Shown one piece after another: positions 36,859 to 45,888 of a DNA stretch of 64,000 bases; within the stretch, counting starts at the first letter, position 1; the number at the start of each line of letters is the position of its first letter. The notes below the pieces were generated by a model that did not search any database, was not told the DNA's origin, and saw only the letters and a program-made list of their open reading frames with translations. The position numbers and the translations under genes are program-made. The DNA is taken from positions 372,001-436,000 of the forward strand of contig NZ_JAPEOB010000002.1 in assembly GCF_026341775.1 (NCBI RefSeq), written 5' to 3'. The DNA comes from Streptomyces sp. NBC_00654. GTDB taxonomy: Bacteria > Actinomycetota > Actinomycetes > Streptomycetales > Streptomycetaceae.

Positions 36859-37272
36859 TCAGCCGTCAGCCGAGGAATCTGCCGGTACGGCCGGACGGCC
36901 CGGTCCCACCCGCTCCCCCGCCGCTCCGCTTTCCCCCCGTTCCCAGGTCAGCCGGATGGTGAAGTTCCCCTCCGCCGCCGTCTTGGCGATGATCGCGCCC
37001 GCCTCGGCGTTGATCTTCACTCCGAGCTCGACCTCGACCGTGTCCGGCGGGCTGGGCATGGTGGTCATCCGGTCCAGCAGCAAGGCGGCGGCCGCCCGCA
37101 CCTGGTCGAAGCTCTCGGCCAGCGAGCGCGCGGCTGTACCCGCGATCTCCCCGGGCCGGGCGGCCCGTACGATCCCGGAACTGCCGGACGGCACCTCTAC
37201 CACCACTCGTTCGCCCGCACTCCCGCCCTCGCCGTCCAGCGGCACCCAGATGAGCTGCGCGTTGTCACCCAC
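36859..37272 (-). CDS. Trypsin-co-occurring domain (trypco1/CU044_2847-like) protein
   Basis: 137 residues from GTG at 37272, chosen because its ribosome binding site (GGAAGGA) is good and it overlaps the protease gene's stop by 8 nt. Sequence pattern: IWVPLDGEG, VVVEVPSG, GTAARSLAESFDQVRAAAAL, DTVEVELGVKINAEAGAIIA, EGNFTIRLTWE. This matches the small beta-alpha-beta domain found next to trypsin-like proteases in predicted actinobacterial conflict systems. The function of the domain is not established. The overlap implies coupled translation and a joint role. The C-terminal tail is a short Gly/Pro/Ala-rich extension. Confidence 0.75.
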   Translation of the reverse strand: MGDNAQLIWVPLDGEGGSAGERVVVEVPSGSSGIVRAARPGEIAGTAARSLAESFDQVRAAAALLLDRMTTMPSPPDTVEVELGVKINAEAGAIIAKTAAEGNFTIRLTWERGESGAAGERVGPGRPAVPADSSADG

Positions 37273-40200
37273 GCGTCCGGTTCCTTCCCTCGCACAGAGG
37301 CCCCCGGTAAGCACCGGGCGGCACGTTCTCGTTCACCGCGGGTGGCAGCGTCTCGTCTCCGAGGATCCGGCACAGCCTTGTCATCCACCCGCCCGCCTCG
37401 TCGACGGACGGCGCCTTCACGGGCTTCTCCCCGGGGACGGGGAGCCGGGCGAGTGGGTCGCCGTCGCCCGGACCGACCACGGCGACCACGCCCATCGAGT
37501 CCAGGACCACGGAAGGCCTGTCGGCCGGTCCGATCAGGTCCAGGCCCGTCCAGGTCTGCCCTTGGCCGATCATGCGAACAGGCCCGTCGCCCGCTGTGGT
37601 CGCGGCCGGCGGCCCTTCACCCACCAAGGAGTACGCCAGCGGCTTCGCCCCGGCGGAACCCATCGAAATCCCGCTGACCGGGATCAGCTGTCCGCTGCGT
37701 TCCTGGTGCAGGAGTCTGCCGTCGTCGAGGTCGTGGACCGCGATGCGGTGGGACGGCGCCGACAGCCCCTTCCCGGTGCCGACGTCCGTCTCGACGAGCC
37801 CCAACCGGGTGAGGTCCGGGCTCACGTCCATGAACAACACCTTGTCCATGGTGCTCTGCCGGCGCATCACCTCCCGGCCGACGGGCGCCGCTCCGGTCAG
37901 GTCCCAGGACTTCACCACCATGATCGTCTCCGTCAGCGACACGCTCTCGTTGGCCACGGTGACCAGCCGATCTCCCCCGTCCGTCGGCCACAGCTGCTCG
38001 ACAGCGTCCGGAAGGCCGGGCATGACCTTCTTGATCCGCCCGTCGGCCGTGTTCCAGAGCACCAGTCTGCCGCCCTCCCCGAACAGGCCGGTCTGCCCGA
38101 GCAGCACCTTGGACCCCTGGTCGAAGGCGAGACGGGCGTACTGGGTCGGCAGTTGCAGTCCGGGGATGTCGGGAAACGTGGGCATCTCGAGTCCGGGGAT
38201 CTCCGGGCCCGTGTCAATGTCCTTGGGGAACGGGTCTCCGCCCTGAGGGGCTTCAAGGTCCAGGATCCGGCCTGTCGCGACGGTGAGCAGTCGGGCCGCC
38301 GTCCGCTGCGGGTCCGGCGGCTTCGTGAAGTCCGGGGAGAGGCCCATCGAATCCGCGAGTGCCACCATCGTGCCGTCCCGGCTGACCGCCGTGACGTCCC
38401 CCTTGCGCTGCGTCTCCACGCGTCGGATCCCCGAGGCGTCCGTACGCAGGACCACGAGGTCGCCGTCACCGGTCCGCGCGGCGACCACCTTCGCCTCCCC
38501 GTCGATGACGGTCTCGACAGGCAGGCTCAGTGGTTCGAGGACAGCATTGGTGGGGCTCTTGTACCGGGGGGCGAGCAGGTCGGCGAATCCGAACCGGGCG
38601 TACATCTCCCCGAGCCGCTCCCGCGTACGCGGAGTGTCCTGGGTGCGGTAGGCGCGCAGGGAGAGCAGCAGCGCCGTGTACGACATGCCGAAGTCCGCGG
38701 GGTTTCCTCCCAGGTCGGCGTCACGGGACTGCTGGACCAGCACGTCCGATGCCGTGGTGGCCGCGTCCTGGCTGATGTCCTCGCGCCAGGCCCAGCTGCC
38801 GAGCCCGGCGAGCAGGGCGAGGACGACGCCCACGGCGGCGAGCCCGGTCAGGCGCCGCCGGGCACCCTTGCCGCTCGCGTCGATGAACGACTCCTCGGCG
38901 GGGCGCAGTTCGCCGGTGCGGGCGGCCCGCCAGCGGCGTGCGTCACGGAGGTCCTGCCCTCGCAGCAGCCGCCGCGCGGGGCGGTCGTCGGCGGACCACA
39001 GGGCGATACGCCGACGAATCCCTTCCTGCCACATGCGGAAGTCGCGGTCCTCCGCCACGTACGCGCGCAGTCGGTCCCAATGGGTCAGCAGCGTCTCGTG
39101 AGCCAGCTCGACGGTCTCCTCGGGCGGACCGGAGTCCGGCCGGTAGTCCTCGCCCGGGACGAGCAGGCGGGTGGTCATCAGGCGCTGGGCCAGCCTCCAT
39201 TGCTCGGAGCGCAGTTCGGAGCGGGCCAGTGTGCGACGGGTGGGTGCGAGGCCGTCGTCTCCGGGGTGGACGAGCTGGACCAGCAGGGCGCGGGCCGCTT
39301 GCTGCTCGGTCTCGGCGAGGGCGCCGGTCCAGACCTGTTCGGCGTGGGTGACCAGCGCGTCGTGGACCCGCCCGAGGGACTCGTACGCGGTGTGTCCGAT
39401 GCGTCCGTGCCTCTGCCGTTCCCACAGTTTGGTCAGGGTGAACTCGAACAGCGGCAACCGGCCGGGGTCGCTGCCGACATCGCTGAGGATACGGTCGACC
39501 AGTCCGGGTTCGTAGGTGACGCCCGTGCCTGTCAGCGGCAGCTCCACCGCGGCCCGTAGTTCGGCGTCGGACATCGCGCCCACCGTGAAGAGCCGTTCGC
39601 CCGAGAGCAGGGGGGCGAGTCCCGGGTGGGCGAGGGCGGGAGCGAGGAAGTCGGCGCGCAGGCTGGTGGCGAGCCGCATCCGGGAGCCGGGCTGCAGGCA
39701 GTACGCCAACGCGGCGGCCAGGGCGTCCAGTTCGTCGCGGGCGGCGACGCCGGTACCGATGAGGGCTTCCTCAAACTGGTCGGCGACGACGAGCAGCTGC
39801 TCCTTGCCCTGCCGGGCGAGCAGCCGTTCCACCACCGCGGGGAGCTGCCCGTCCCGTAACAGCCCAGCCAGAGCCGGAAGTTCGGCGAGTCGGGCGGTTT
39901 CCGTCAGGTCGGGCTCCAGCCGGGGAAGCAGGGCGAGGGCGAGGGCGTCCAGCGGGGCGCGGCCGAGCTGCCCGGGGCGGAAGTCGACGATCTCCAGCTC
40001 GGTCCGCTCGCGCAGCCTGGGCAGCACGCCTGCGTGCAGGAGGGAGGATTTGCCGCAGCCTGACGGTCCGACGAGGCTGGTCGCCGGGGCGTGCGCGAGC
40101 AGGCCGGCGATCCGTTCGGCGGGTTCGGCGCGACCGTGGAAGAGGCCGGCGTCCTGCTCTCCGAAGGGCTCCAGGGACCGGAAGGGGCACGCGGGCAGAG

Positions 40201-40834
40201 TGCTGGAGGCCAGTGCCGACCAGCTCTCGCGCAGGGTGCGGACCGGAATCAGGTAGGCGGTTCGTACGTCTGCCCGCGTATCGGCGGCGACCACCATGCC
40301 CACGACGCCGCCCTCGGCGACATCCCAGACCGGGGCCCCGGAGAAGCCCTGCTCGACCCGGTGCTCGCTGGCGGGATCGGTGTCGTACTGGAGCCAGCCG
40401 GCGCCGGTCGCGCCGCGCAGCCAGCCGACGCTCCAGGCGCCGTCGTCGTAGCTGTGGGGGAAGCCGAAGGCGCGTACCCGCCGGTCGGGACCGGCCGCGC
40501 CCTCGACGAGGCGGGCTATGGGAGCCTTCACGGGCGGCTCGACGAGAAGTTCCAGGACGGCGATGTCACCGGAGCCGTCGGGCCGGACCGGTGTCCAGGA
40601 GCCGACCCGCGCGGGCACCCGGGTGCCGCGCTCAGCGAGTGGGAAGTCGACCCATAATCGGTCGCCGGGTGACTTCTGGGTGTCCGACGGCAGACCGAGC
40701 GCCGTGGCGACCACGTGCGCACAAGTGATGACCTCGCGCGGCCCGGCGCGGAACCCGGCCCCTTCAGGGCTCCCATCGACACCCAGGATCCGTGCCACCG
40801 AGGCATCACTGAGCGCTGCGCTTCCCGGTTCCAT
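37265..40834 (-). CDS. Trypsin-like protease - STAND NTPase - TM - C-terminal repeat protein
   Basis: 1189 residues from ATG at 40834 (GGGGG upstream). Residues ~10-215: trypsin fold with catalytic His (ITCAHVV), Asp (SGDIAVLEL) and Ser (GFSGAPVWD). About 230-620: STAND NTPase with Walker A GPSGCGKSS and Walker B LLVVADQFEE, followed by a helical region. About 655-675: one transmembrane helix (VGVVLALLAGL). After that, a long beta-rich C-terminus with repeated strands (VVAARTGDGDLVVL, LVLWNTADGR, DRLVTVAN) resembling degenerate WD40/YVTN propeller blades, probably a sensor. This architecture (peptidase effector, STAND switch, repeat sensor) fits NTP-dependent bacterial conflict/immune systems. 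The next gene (trypco-like) overlaps its stop. Confidence 0.9.
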   Translation of the reverse strand: MEPGSAALSDASVARILGVDGSPEGAGFRAGPREVITCAHVVATALGLPSDTQKSPGDRLWVDFPLAERGTRVPARVGSWTPVRPDGSGDIAVLELLVEPPVKAPIARLVEGAAGPDRRVRAFGFPHSYDDGAWSVGWLRGATGAGWLQYDTDPASEHRVEQGFSGAPVWDVAEGGVVGMVVAADTRADVRTAYLIPVRTLRESWSALASSTLPACPFRSLEPFGEQDAGLFHGRAEPAERIAGLLAHAPATSLVGPSGCGKSSLLHAGVLPRLRERTELEIVDFRPGQLGRAPLDALALALLPRLEPDLTETARLAELPALAGLLRDGQLPAVVERLLARQGKEQLLVVADQFEEALIGTGVAARDELDALAAALAYCLQPGSRMRLATSLRADFLAPALAHPGLAPLLSGERLFTVGAMSDAELRAAVELPLTGTGVTYEPGLVDRILSDVGSDPGRLPLFEFTLTKLWERQRHGRIGHTAYESLGRVHDALVTHAEQVWTGALAETEQQAARALLVQLVHPGDDGLAPTRRTLARSELRSEQWRLAQRLMTTRLLVPGEDYRPDSGPPEETVELAHETLLTHWDRLRAYVAEDRDFRMWQEGIRRRIALWSADDRPARRLLRGQDLRDARRWRAARTGELRPAEESFIDASGKGARRRLTGLAAVGVVLALLAGLGSWAWREDISQDAATTASDVLVQQSRDADLGGNPADFGMSYTALLLSLRAYRTQDTPRTRERLGEMYARFGFADLLAPRYKSPTNAVLEPLSLPVETVIDGEAKVVAARTGDGDLVVLRTDASGIRRVETQRKGDVTAVSRDGTMVALADSMGLSPDFTKPPDPQRTAARLLTVATGRILDLEAPQGGDPFPKDIDTGPEIPGLEMPTFPDIPGLQLPTQYARLAFDQGSKVLLGQTGLFGEGGRLVLWNTADGRIKKVMPGLPDAVEQLWPTDGGDRLVTVANESVSLTETIMVVKSWDLTGAAPVGREVMRRQSTMDKVLFMDVSPDLTRLGLVETDVGTGKGLSAPSHRIAVHDLDDGRLLHQERSGQLIPVSGISMGSAGAKPLAYSLVGEGPPAATTAGDGPVRMIGQGQTWTGLDLIGPADRPSVVLDSMGVVAVVGPGDGDPLARLPVPGEKPVKAPSVDEAGGWMTRLCRILGDETLPPAVNENVPPGAYRGPLCEGRNRTRG

Positions 40835-41211
40835 GGTGTCCACCCCCGTGCACCAGATCCATGTGAAGGCGCTGAGCATATCCAGGTATCCACCGATGTC
40901 CAGGGCTGATTCCGGACAACGGGCCCAGCCCCCGCCCCGTCCCCGCCCCGTCTCGCCCCTGTCCTCCTACCTCGGCGGCCGTGTCCGAAAGCGGGCGTGG
41001 ACTCACCTGCAAAGCAGAGACCTCGACGAACATGACCGTGCCTGCGACAGACCGGGGGCCCTGCTGTGCAGGCCTCGAGGTGGCACGGCACAACCCGCTC
41101 CCCCAGGCACAGAGCGAAGTCCTCCTCCGCCCGGTGAGTGCCGTTTCGCAGAAGGATCGTCCGAGTCGAAACTCACTTGATCGAACCGGAGAGTCTGCAT
41201 AGCGTCCGCAC
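40835..41211. promoter_or_regulatory. Divergent promoter region
   Basis: About 377 bp between the protease/STAND operon and the GNAT gene. No clear hexamers or palindromes; no coding sequence supported. Confidence 0.35.
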
Positions 41212-41655
41212 GTGGACACCAAGCCTGTCATCCGACGCTACGAAGCTTCCGACGAAGCCGAGGTCATGGCTCTGTGGTCGAGTGCCTCGAAGCTCGCCCA
41301 CCCGTTCATCCCGGGTGAGGGAGAAGGCGAACGGGCGCTCAAGGTCCGGGAATTCTATCTGCGCGAGGCCGAGAACTGGGTCGCGGAGGAGGACGGGGTC
41401 GCCGTCGCCCTGCTGGGAATGATCGGCAGCGAGATCGGTGGTCTGTTCGTCGCGCCCCGGTCTCAGGGGCGGGGAATCGGGCGGGCGCTGGTGGAGCATG
41501 CGGCAGCGCTGCGAGGCGAACTGCTCCTGGAAGTGTTCGAGGCCAATCCCAGTGCGCGTGGCTTCTACGAACGGATGGGCTTCGAGGAACGGACTCGCCG
41601 CCTGGACGACGAGACCGGGCACAACCTGATCGTCATGCTCCGCCAGAAAGGCTGA
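41212..41655 (+). CDS. GNAT-family N-acetyltransferase
   Basis: 147 residues from GTG at 41212; no strong ribosome binding site. The GNAT signature is intact: IRRYEASDEAEVMALW, IGGLFVAPRSQGRGIGRALV (acetyl-CoA-binding Q-G-x-G-I-G), and LEVFEANPSARGFYERMGF. Closest in pattern to small YjaB-like acetyltransferases. Substrate unknown. It is divergent from the protease/STAND operon. Confidence 0.9.
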   Translation: MDTKPVIRRYEASDEAEVMALWSSASKLAHPFIPGEGEGERALKVREFYLREAENWVAEEDGVAVALLGMIGSEIGGLFVAPRSQGRGIGRALVEHAAALRGELLLEVFEANPSARGFYERMGFEERTRRLDDETGHNLIVMLRQKG

Positions 41656-42551
41656 CCGACGCATCAACGATGTGCGTCTGCCGCACTTCCTTCGGCGGCC
41701 TCGGCCACTTCGACGACCTCGGCCACTTCGGTTTCCGGAGGCCGCCGCTGGATTGTTCGCTGCCGCCGTCCCCACCGGACGGACGCCTGCTCATGGCATC
41801 GGCCCTCTGCCCACTCACTCGCCCACTCGGCCGGTTCCCGGGCGGTGAAGCACCACATCCAACTCATGCGGTCCTTAGCCGATTTCGATGTCGGTGAAGG
41901 TGTTCACTCGCGTCATGTGCGGGGCCGGGAACCTCGCCTCGCCCATACGGCCGAGCAGCCGGTTGCCGCCCAGCCGGACACGCACCATGGGTTGCTCGCG
42001 CCCATCACGCGTACGTTCTCCGCCCCTCTGGCGTCGAGCCGCTGGCGAAAGAGCATCAGGTCGTTCCCGAAGTCCCCTCAGCGGCCAACCGCGACCACGC
42101 GCGTTCGAGATCGACGCCCGTCCTCTCACCGGCCGGCTCGGGCGCCGGCGCTGTGTGTCATCGCTCTCCGGCGCTCAGGCAGAACAGCAAGCCAGCAGGG
42201 ATTCACATCGATAGCCACTCCACCTGGTCATCGACGTCTCCACCCGATACGCCGTTGGCATGTGTCACTTGGTGTGTCGGTGTCCGAGACGGCTCGCGAT
42301 GCGCCCGCGCGGATGCGTGGTTCAGGGCGCCCGGCCATCAGCGGCCTGGAGGCGGTCGAAGCGGTCGAAGCGGTCTGAGAGCGTGCGGACCGGACGGGCC
42401 CGGTTCTGAACACCAGGTAGGTCATTGGTTGCCCGTCGGCATGAGTCGGCGGCAGCACCGCGCCCTGCTGCTGCCGTCGCCTCGCCCACGCCACCCCGAG
42501 TTCATCGATCGCGACGTGCTGAACCGGCAGGTGGCGTTGTCGGTTCAGTGG
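41656..42551. other. Non-coding/decayed region with tandem repeats
   Basis: About 900 bp. It includes an imperfect 18-bp repeat (GGCCTCGGCCACTTC type) at about 41695-41738 and a 9-bp repeat (GCGGTCGAA, 3 units) at 42352-42378. No credible gene on either strand. Confidence 0.4.
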
Positions 42552-43097
42552 TCACGGACAGTTCCGGATCTCGTCGACGGTCGTCAGCTGCTCGGCGGCC
42601 GTCGCGTCGATCGCGTCTCCGGTGCAGGAGGGGCTCGGGAGAAGTGGAGGCTGACCAGGTGCCGGCCGTGCCGGGGCTGTTGGGGCTGCGGGAGTGGTGC
42701 GCTGGGGAGCCTGCGCTCGTAAGGCTGTGACTTCGTTGCGCAGTTGGGTGAGTTCGCGGTGCAGGGCCTGGATCGCGACGAGGGCCACTCCGTTGGTGTC
42801 GGTGCAGCAGATCGTCCTGTCGTTCTCACCCACGTTGAACGCTTTCCACCAGTCCTGCGCCATGGGGCCCAGGTGTCGTACGTGGGGCGGGTCCCAGTGA
42901 TACCGCCACGTGCTGACCGGCAGCTGCACCACTTGTTCGAGTACCTGATAGCCGTTGACCGGCTCGCTGCCGCACACAGCCCCCGACACCGCCCCGGAGG
43001 CCAGGCCGGCAACGGAGACATCCTGAAGCCGGCTCCTCCTGACCACGACCGGTGTCCGGATCCTGGCCAGGAACCCCCTCAGCCGCAAGCCGCTCAC
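42552..43097 (-). CDS. Peptidase S74 / tail-fibre chaperone domain protein (second half of a split gene)
   Basis: 181 residues from GTG at 43097, which overlaps the stop of the next gene upstream (GTGA). Residues ~45-125 match the intramolecular chaperone domain of endosialidase/tail-fibre proteins: YQVLEQVVQLPV, WRYHWDPPHVRHLGPMAQDW, CCTDTNGVALVAIQALHREL, then a coiled-coil L-R-N-E-V-T-A-L-R. The first strand of the domain (SDRELKT) is encoded in the upstream frame, so either this is one gene interrupted by ~120 bp plus a frameshift, or two coupled genes whose products assemble. The N-terminal 40 residues look non-native. Confidence 0.65.
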   Translation of the reverse strand: MSGLRLRGFLARIRTPVVVRRSRLQDVSVAGLASGAVSGAVCGSEPVNGYQVLEQVVQLPVSTWRYHWDPPHVRHLGPMAQDWWKAFNVGENDRTICCTDTNGVALVAIQALHRELTQLRNEVTALRAQAPQRTTPAAPTAPARPAPGQPPLLPSPSCTGDAIDATAAEQLTTVDEIRNCP

Positions 43098-43408
43098 CGC
43101 TCCCAGACCACCGCGGTGACCGCGGTCTTCAACTCACGGTCGGAGAAGAGAAGACTGCCACCGCCGCCACCGTTCTCGGGGCGGTTCACCGGCAGCTGGA
43201 AGAGGCTTCCGGCCAGCCCGCTGCCGTGAACTGTCTCGCCGGCCGCCGTGACTTCTCTGTGTGTGTTGATCATCGTGTTGCCGAATGCGGCATTGCCGGC
43301 TGCGAGAACGTTCTCGCTCGCCGCGGCCGGGGTGTTCATGGCGCCGGTGCATGCGGCGGCCGCGGCCGACAGCACCACCAGACGGCGGGCAGCGCGCTTC
43401 GTGGGCAT
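43094..43408 (-). CDS. Secreted protein, N-terminal half of the split S74 gene
   Basis: 104 residues from ATG at 43408. Signal peptide MPTKRAARRLVVLSAAAAAC ending in PAAAS. Then NVLAAGNAAFGN, GSGLAGSLFQLPVNRP (chaplin-like in flavour) and a Gly5 run, finishing LLFSDRELKTAVTAVVWER. SDRELKT is the usual opening of an S74 chaperone domain, whose rest is in the overlapping downstream frame. Together they describe a secreted, trimeric fibre-like protein. Alone this half would be a small secreted protein. Confidence 0.6.
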   Translation of the reverse strand: MPTKRAARRLVVLSAAAAACTGAMNTPAAASENVLAAGNAAFGNTMINTHREVTAAGETVHGSGLAGSLFQLPVNRPENGGGGGSLLFSDRELKTAVTAVVWER

Positions 43409-44102
43409 CAGGCATCCTTTCGCCGGGGACGCCGATCACGCCCCTGCCTCCCAACGACCCAACGCCCGGCAGGACACGTCGTGAAGAACTCCGCTTCGGT
43501 CACCATGCCCGTCGAGACGAACCACTGCGCGAAATGCCCTGGGGAGGGTGCGCTCGGGCGGCGTTGGACTTCGGCAAGGATGACCTCGGCCAGCGCTCGG
43601 GGGCTGGTGTCGCCGTCCAGGAAGTCGGTGTGGTGGCCGACGGTCGATAGCGACGGCGCGGGCGTTCCCCGTGGGCTGCAGGGTGATCTGCTCGAAGTCG
43701 TGCAGGGTGAGGGTGACGTGGTCGGTCCTGGACAGGACGGCGGTGACGAGGCGTTGGTCGAGGGGGCGCGGTCCAGGGGAAACCCCGCTGGGCGACGAAG
43801 CATCTCGGCCTCACGATGGCGCGACTCCTTCCGCACCCCACGCGAGAGCGTGCAGCCTCTCCAGAAGCGCGTCATCATCCGCAGCAGTGCGGTGGGCGGC
43901 ATCGGTCACGATCCGGGACTGCAGTACGTATGACCGACACCCCTGCCGGTCCGAGCGGGTTCTCAGCCGGGCGGACCGGAGGCCCCGATCGCGGCTCCGC
44001 GGATCGCCCGGGCCCGGATGCATCGGCTCCGCGTGGGGGCGAGTGCCGGTCCACGTAGGATCGGATATCGATATCGGTTTCGTCACTGCCGGAGGTGTCC
44101 AG
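43409..44102. pseudogene. Region with a decayed minus-strand gene
   Basis: Minus-strand pieces: LDQRLVTAVLSRTDHVTLTL and HDFEQITLQPTGNA in one frame (about 43660-43770), then VGHHTDFLDGDTSPRALAEV and EVQRRPSAPSPGHFAQWF in another (about 43500-43650). A single frameshift would join them into a ~100-residue protein. Family unknown. The remainder up to the PadR gene is regulatory. Confidence 0.4.
44056..44075 (+). promoter_or_regulatory. PadR promoter with palindromic operator
   Basis: -10-like TAGGAT at 44056-44061 is followed by the perfect 12-bp palindrome GATATCGATATC at 44064-44075, 27 bp before the PadR start. A related dyad lies in front of the APC permease gene. Confidence 0.6.
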
Positions 44103-44408
44103 GTGCGGGAGTTCCAGCGGGGTGCGGTGCGGCTGCACATCCTGCACCACGCGGCCAAGGAGAAGATCCACGGCGCTTGGATGACCGAGGAACTGGCCAG
44201 TCACGGATACCGGATCAGTCCCGGCACCCTGTACCCGACACTTCACCGGCTGGAGGCTGATGGGCTGCTGGTCTCCGAGCAGCGGGTGGTCGACGGCCGT
44301 ACCCGGCGCGTCTACAGGGCGACCGAAGCCGGGAAGAAGGCCCTCGCCGAGGACCGCAGGGCGCTCAGGGAACTCGCCCGTGAGGTCCTCGGCGACGAAG
44401 ACCGGTAG
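44103..44408 (+). CDS. PadR-family transcriptional regulator
   Basis: 101 residues from GTG at 44103, chosen for the strong GGAGG 7 nt upstream. Entire length is a PadR winged helix: VRLHILHHAAKEKIHGAW, HGYRISPGTLYPTLHRLEAD (recognition helix), LLVSEQRVVDGRTRRVYRAT (wing), then a dimerisation helix AEDRRALRELAREVLGD. PadR proteins repress by binding short palindromes and are often autoregulated. The palindrome at 44064-44075 is probably its own operator, and the related dyad at 45879-45888 suggests it also controls the convergent APC permease gene. Confidence 0.9.
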   Translation: MREFQRGAVRLHILHHAAKEKIHGAWMTEELASHGYRISPGTLYPTLHRLEADGLLVSEQRVVDGRTRRVYRATEAGKKALAEDRRALRELAREVLGDEDR

Positions 44409-44565
44409 ACCTGCGGCAAGTCGATGGTCGGCTTCTCGGTCCGCCGCGTGCCGGCCCTGACCATGAGGATGCCCCTCTGCCCCGGCAAGGACGTCTCGGA
44501 TCCCGATCGTTCCGACGCGGCAGAGGAAGGCACCAGCGGCTCTCCGCCCTCCGCGTGCGTGACAC

Positions 44566-45837
44566 CTAGAAGCTTCCGGCGGCCACAATGCGGCGCGCCC
44601 CGTATGCGGCAGCGCCGAGGACCAGGACCGCGGCACCCCAGATCACCGAGGTCACCGGAAGCGTGAAGGCCAGGATGAGACAGCCGGACAGCCCGAGGGC
44701 AGGAATGATCCTTGCGGGGCGGCCTTCTTGCGGCGTGAGAGTCCAGGCGGACGCGTTGGCGATGGCGTAGTACGCGAGGACGCAGAAGGAGGAGAACCCG
44801 ATCGCCCCGCGGACGTCCGCCGTCGCGGCGGCCACTGCCACCACCGTGCCGACCAGGAGTTCGGCGCGGTGCGGCACCTTGAACTTCGGGTGGACGGCGG
44901 CCAGGCCGTGAGGCAGGTGCCGGTCGCGGGCCATGGCCAGGGTGGTGCGGGAGACTCCGAGGATCAGAGCGAGCAGCGACCCGAGCGCGGCCACCGCCGC
45001 GCCGACGCGCACCACCGGCGCCAGCCAGTCGGCGCCCGCTGTCCGGGCCGCGTCCGACAGGGGGGCTGCGGCGTGCGCCAGTCCCTGCGGGCCGAGGACG
45101 CTCAGCACGCAGATGGCGACGACGGCGTAGAGGGCCAAGGTGATTCCGAGCGCGATCGAGATGCCCCGCGGGATGGTGCGCTCCGGGTCGCGGACTTCCT
45201 CTCCCAGGGTCGCGATGCGCGCGTATCCGGCGAAGGCGAAGAACAGCAGGCCCGCCGCCTGGAGCACTCCGCCGAAGGTCACGTCGTCCCCGATACCGAG
45301 CCGGGCCGGGCTCGACGCGGTAGAGGTGAGGCAGGCGACCACCACGGCGGCGAGCACCGCCAGGACCACGGCCACGATCACCCGGGTCAGCAGCGCCGAC
45401 TTCTGCACCCCGACGCAGTTGACGGCGGTCAGCGCCACCACCGCCGCGACCGCGACCGCGTGCGCCTGGCCGGGCCACGCGTAGGAGCCCACCGTGAGCG
45501 CCATGGCCGCGCAGGAAGCGGTCTTGCCGACCACGAACCCCCACCCTGCGAGATAGCCCCAGAAGTCGCCGAGCCGCTCGCGACCGTAGACGTAGGTGCC
45601 GCCCGAGGCCGGGTACCGGGCGGCGAGCCGGGCGGAGGAGGTGGCATTGCAGTACGCGACCACGGCTGCCAGGGCCAGGCTGACCAGCAGTCCGGAGCCG
45701 GCCGCGTGCGCGGCCGGCGCGAGTGCGGCGAAGATTCCCGCACCGATCATCGACCCCAGCCCGATCACCACGGCATCGGACACCCCGAGCCGGCGCCGCA
45801 ACTCACCCTGCCCGGCGTCCGTCGACGGTCTGCTCAT
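44566..45837 (-). CDS. APC-family amino acid/amine permease
   Basis: 423 residues from ATG at 45837 (GGAGGAG upstream). About 12 transmembrane helices. The substrate-binding unwound segment of helix 1 is present (GLGSMIGAGIFA), together with YPASGGTYVYGRERLG and the helix-6 region FFAFAGYARIATLGEE. The pattern fits the amino acid-polyamine-organocation family (amino acid or amine uptake or exchange); substrate not determinable. It is transcribed toward the PadR gene, and its promoter region holds a GATATCG dyad like PadR's. Confidence 0.9.
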   Translation of the reverse strand: MSRPSTDAGQGELRRRLGVSDAVVIGLGSMIGAGIFAALAPAAHAAGSGLLVSLALAAVVAYCNATSSARLAARYPASGGTYVYGRERLGDFWGYLAGWGFVVGKTASCAAMALTVGSYAWPGQAHAVAVAAVVALTAVNCVGVQKSALLTRVIVAVVLAVLAAVVVACLTSTASSPARLGIGDDVTFGGVLQAAGLLFFAFAGYARIATLGEEVRDPERTIPRGISIALGITLALYAVVAICVLSVLGPQGLAHAAAPLSDAARTAGADWLAPVVRVGAAVAALGSLLALILGVSRTTLAMARDRHLPHGLAAVHPKFKVPHRAELLVGTVVAVAAATADVRGAIGFSSFCVLAYYAIANASAWTLTPQEGRPARIIPALGLSGCLILAFTLPVTSVIWGAAVLVLGAAAYGARRIVAAGSF

Positions 45838-45878
45838 GGACTCGCTCCTCCGCGGCAGAGCCGCACATGTTACGGATC

Positions 45879-45888
45879 CCGATATCGG
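45879..45888 (-). promoter_or_regulatory. Dyad in front of APC permease (PadR-like site)
   Basis: Perfect 10-bp palindrome CCGATATCGG inside GATCCCGATATCGGATC. It lies 42 bp upstream of the start, between a plausible -35 (TATCGT) and -10 (TAACAT). It shares GATATCG with the PadR promoter palindrome. Confidence 0.55.

Noticed and set aside
36956..39559. Long 867-codon open frame on the plus strand opposite the protease/STAND gene
   Set aside because: It is the antisense shadow of a gene with clear domains; no domain, ribosome binding site or third-position GC bias fits this strand.
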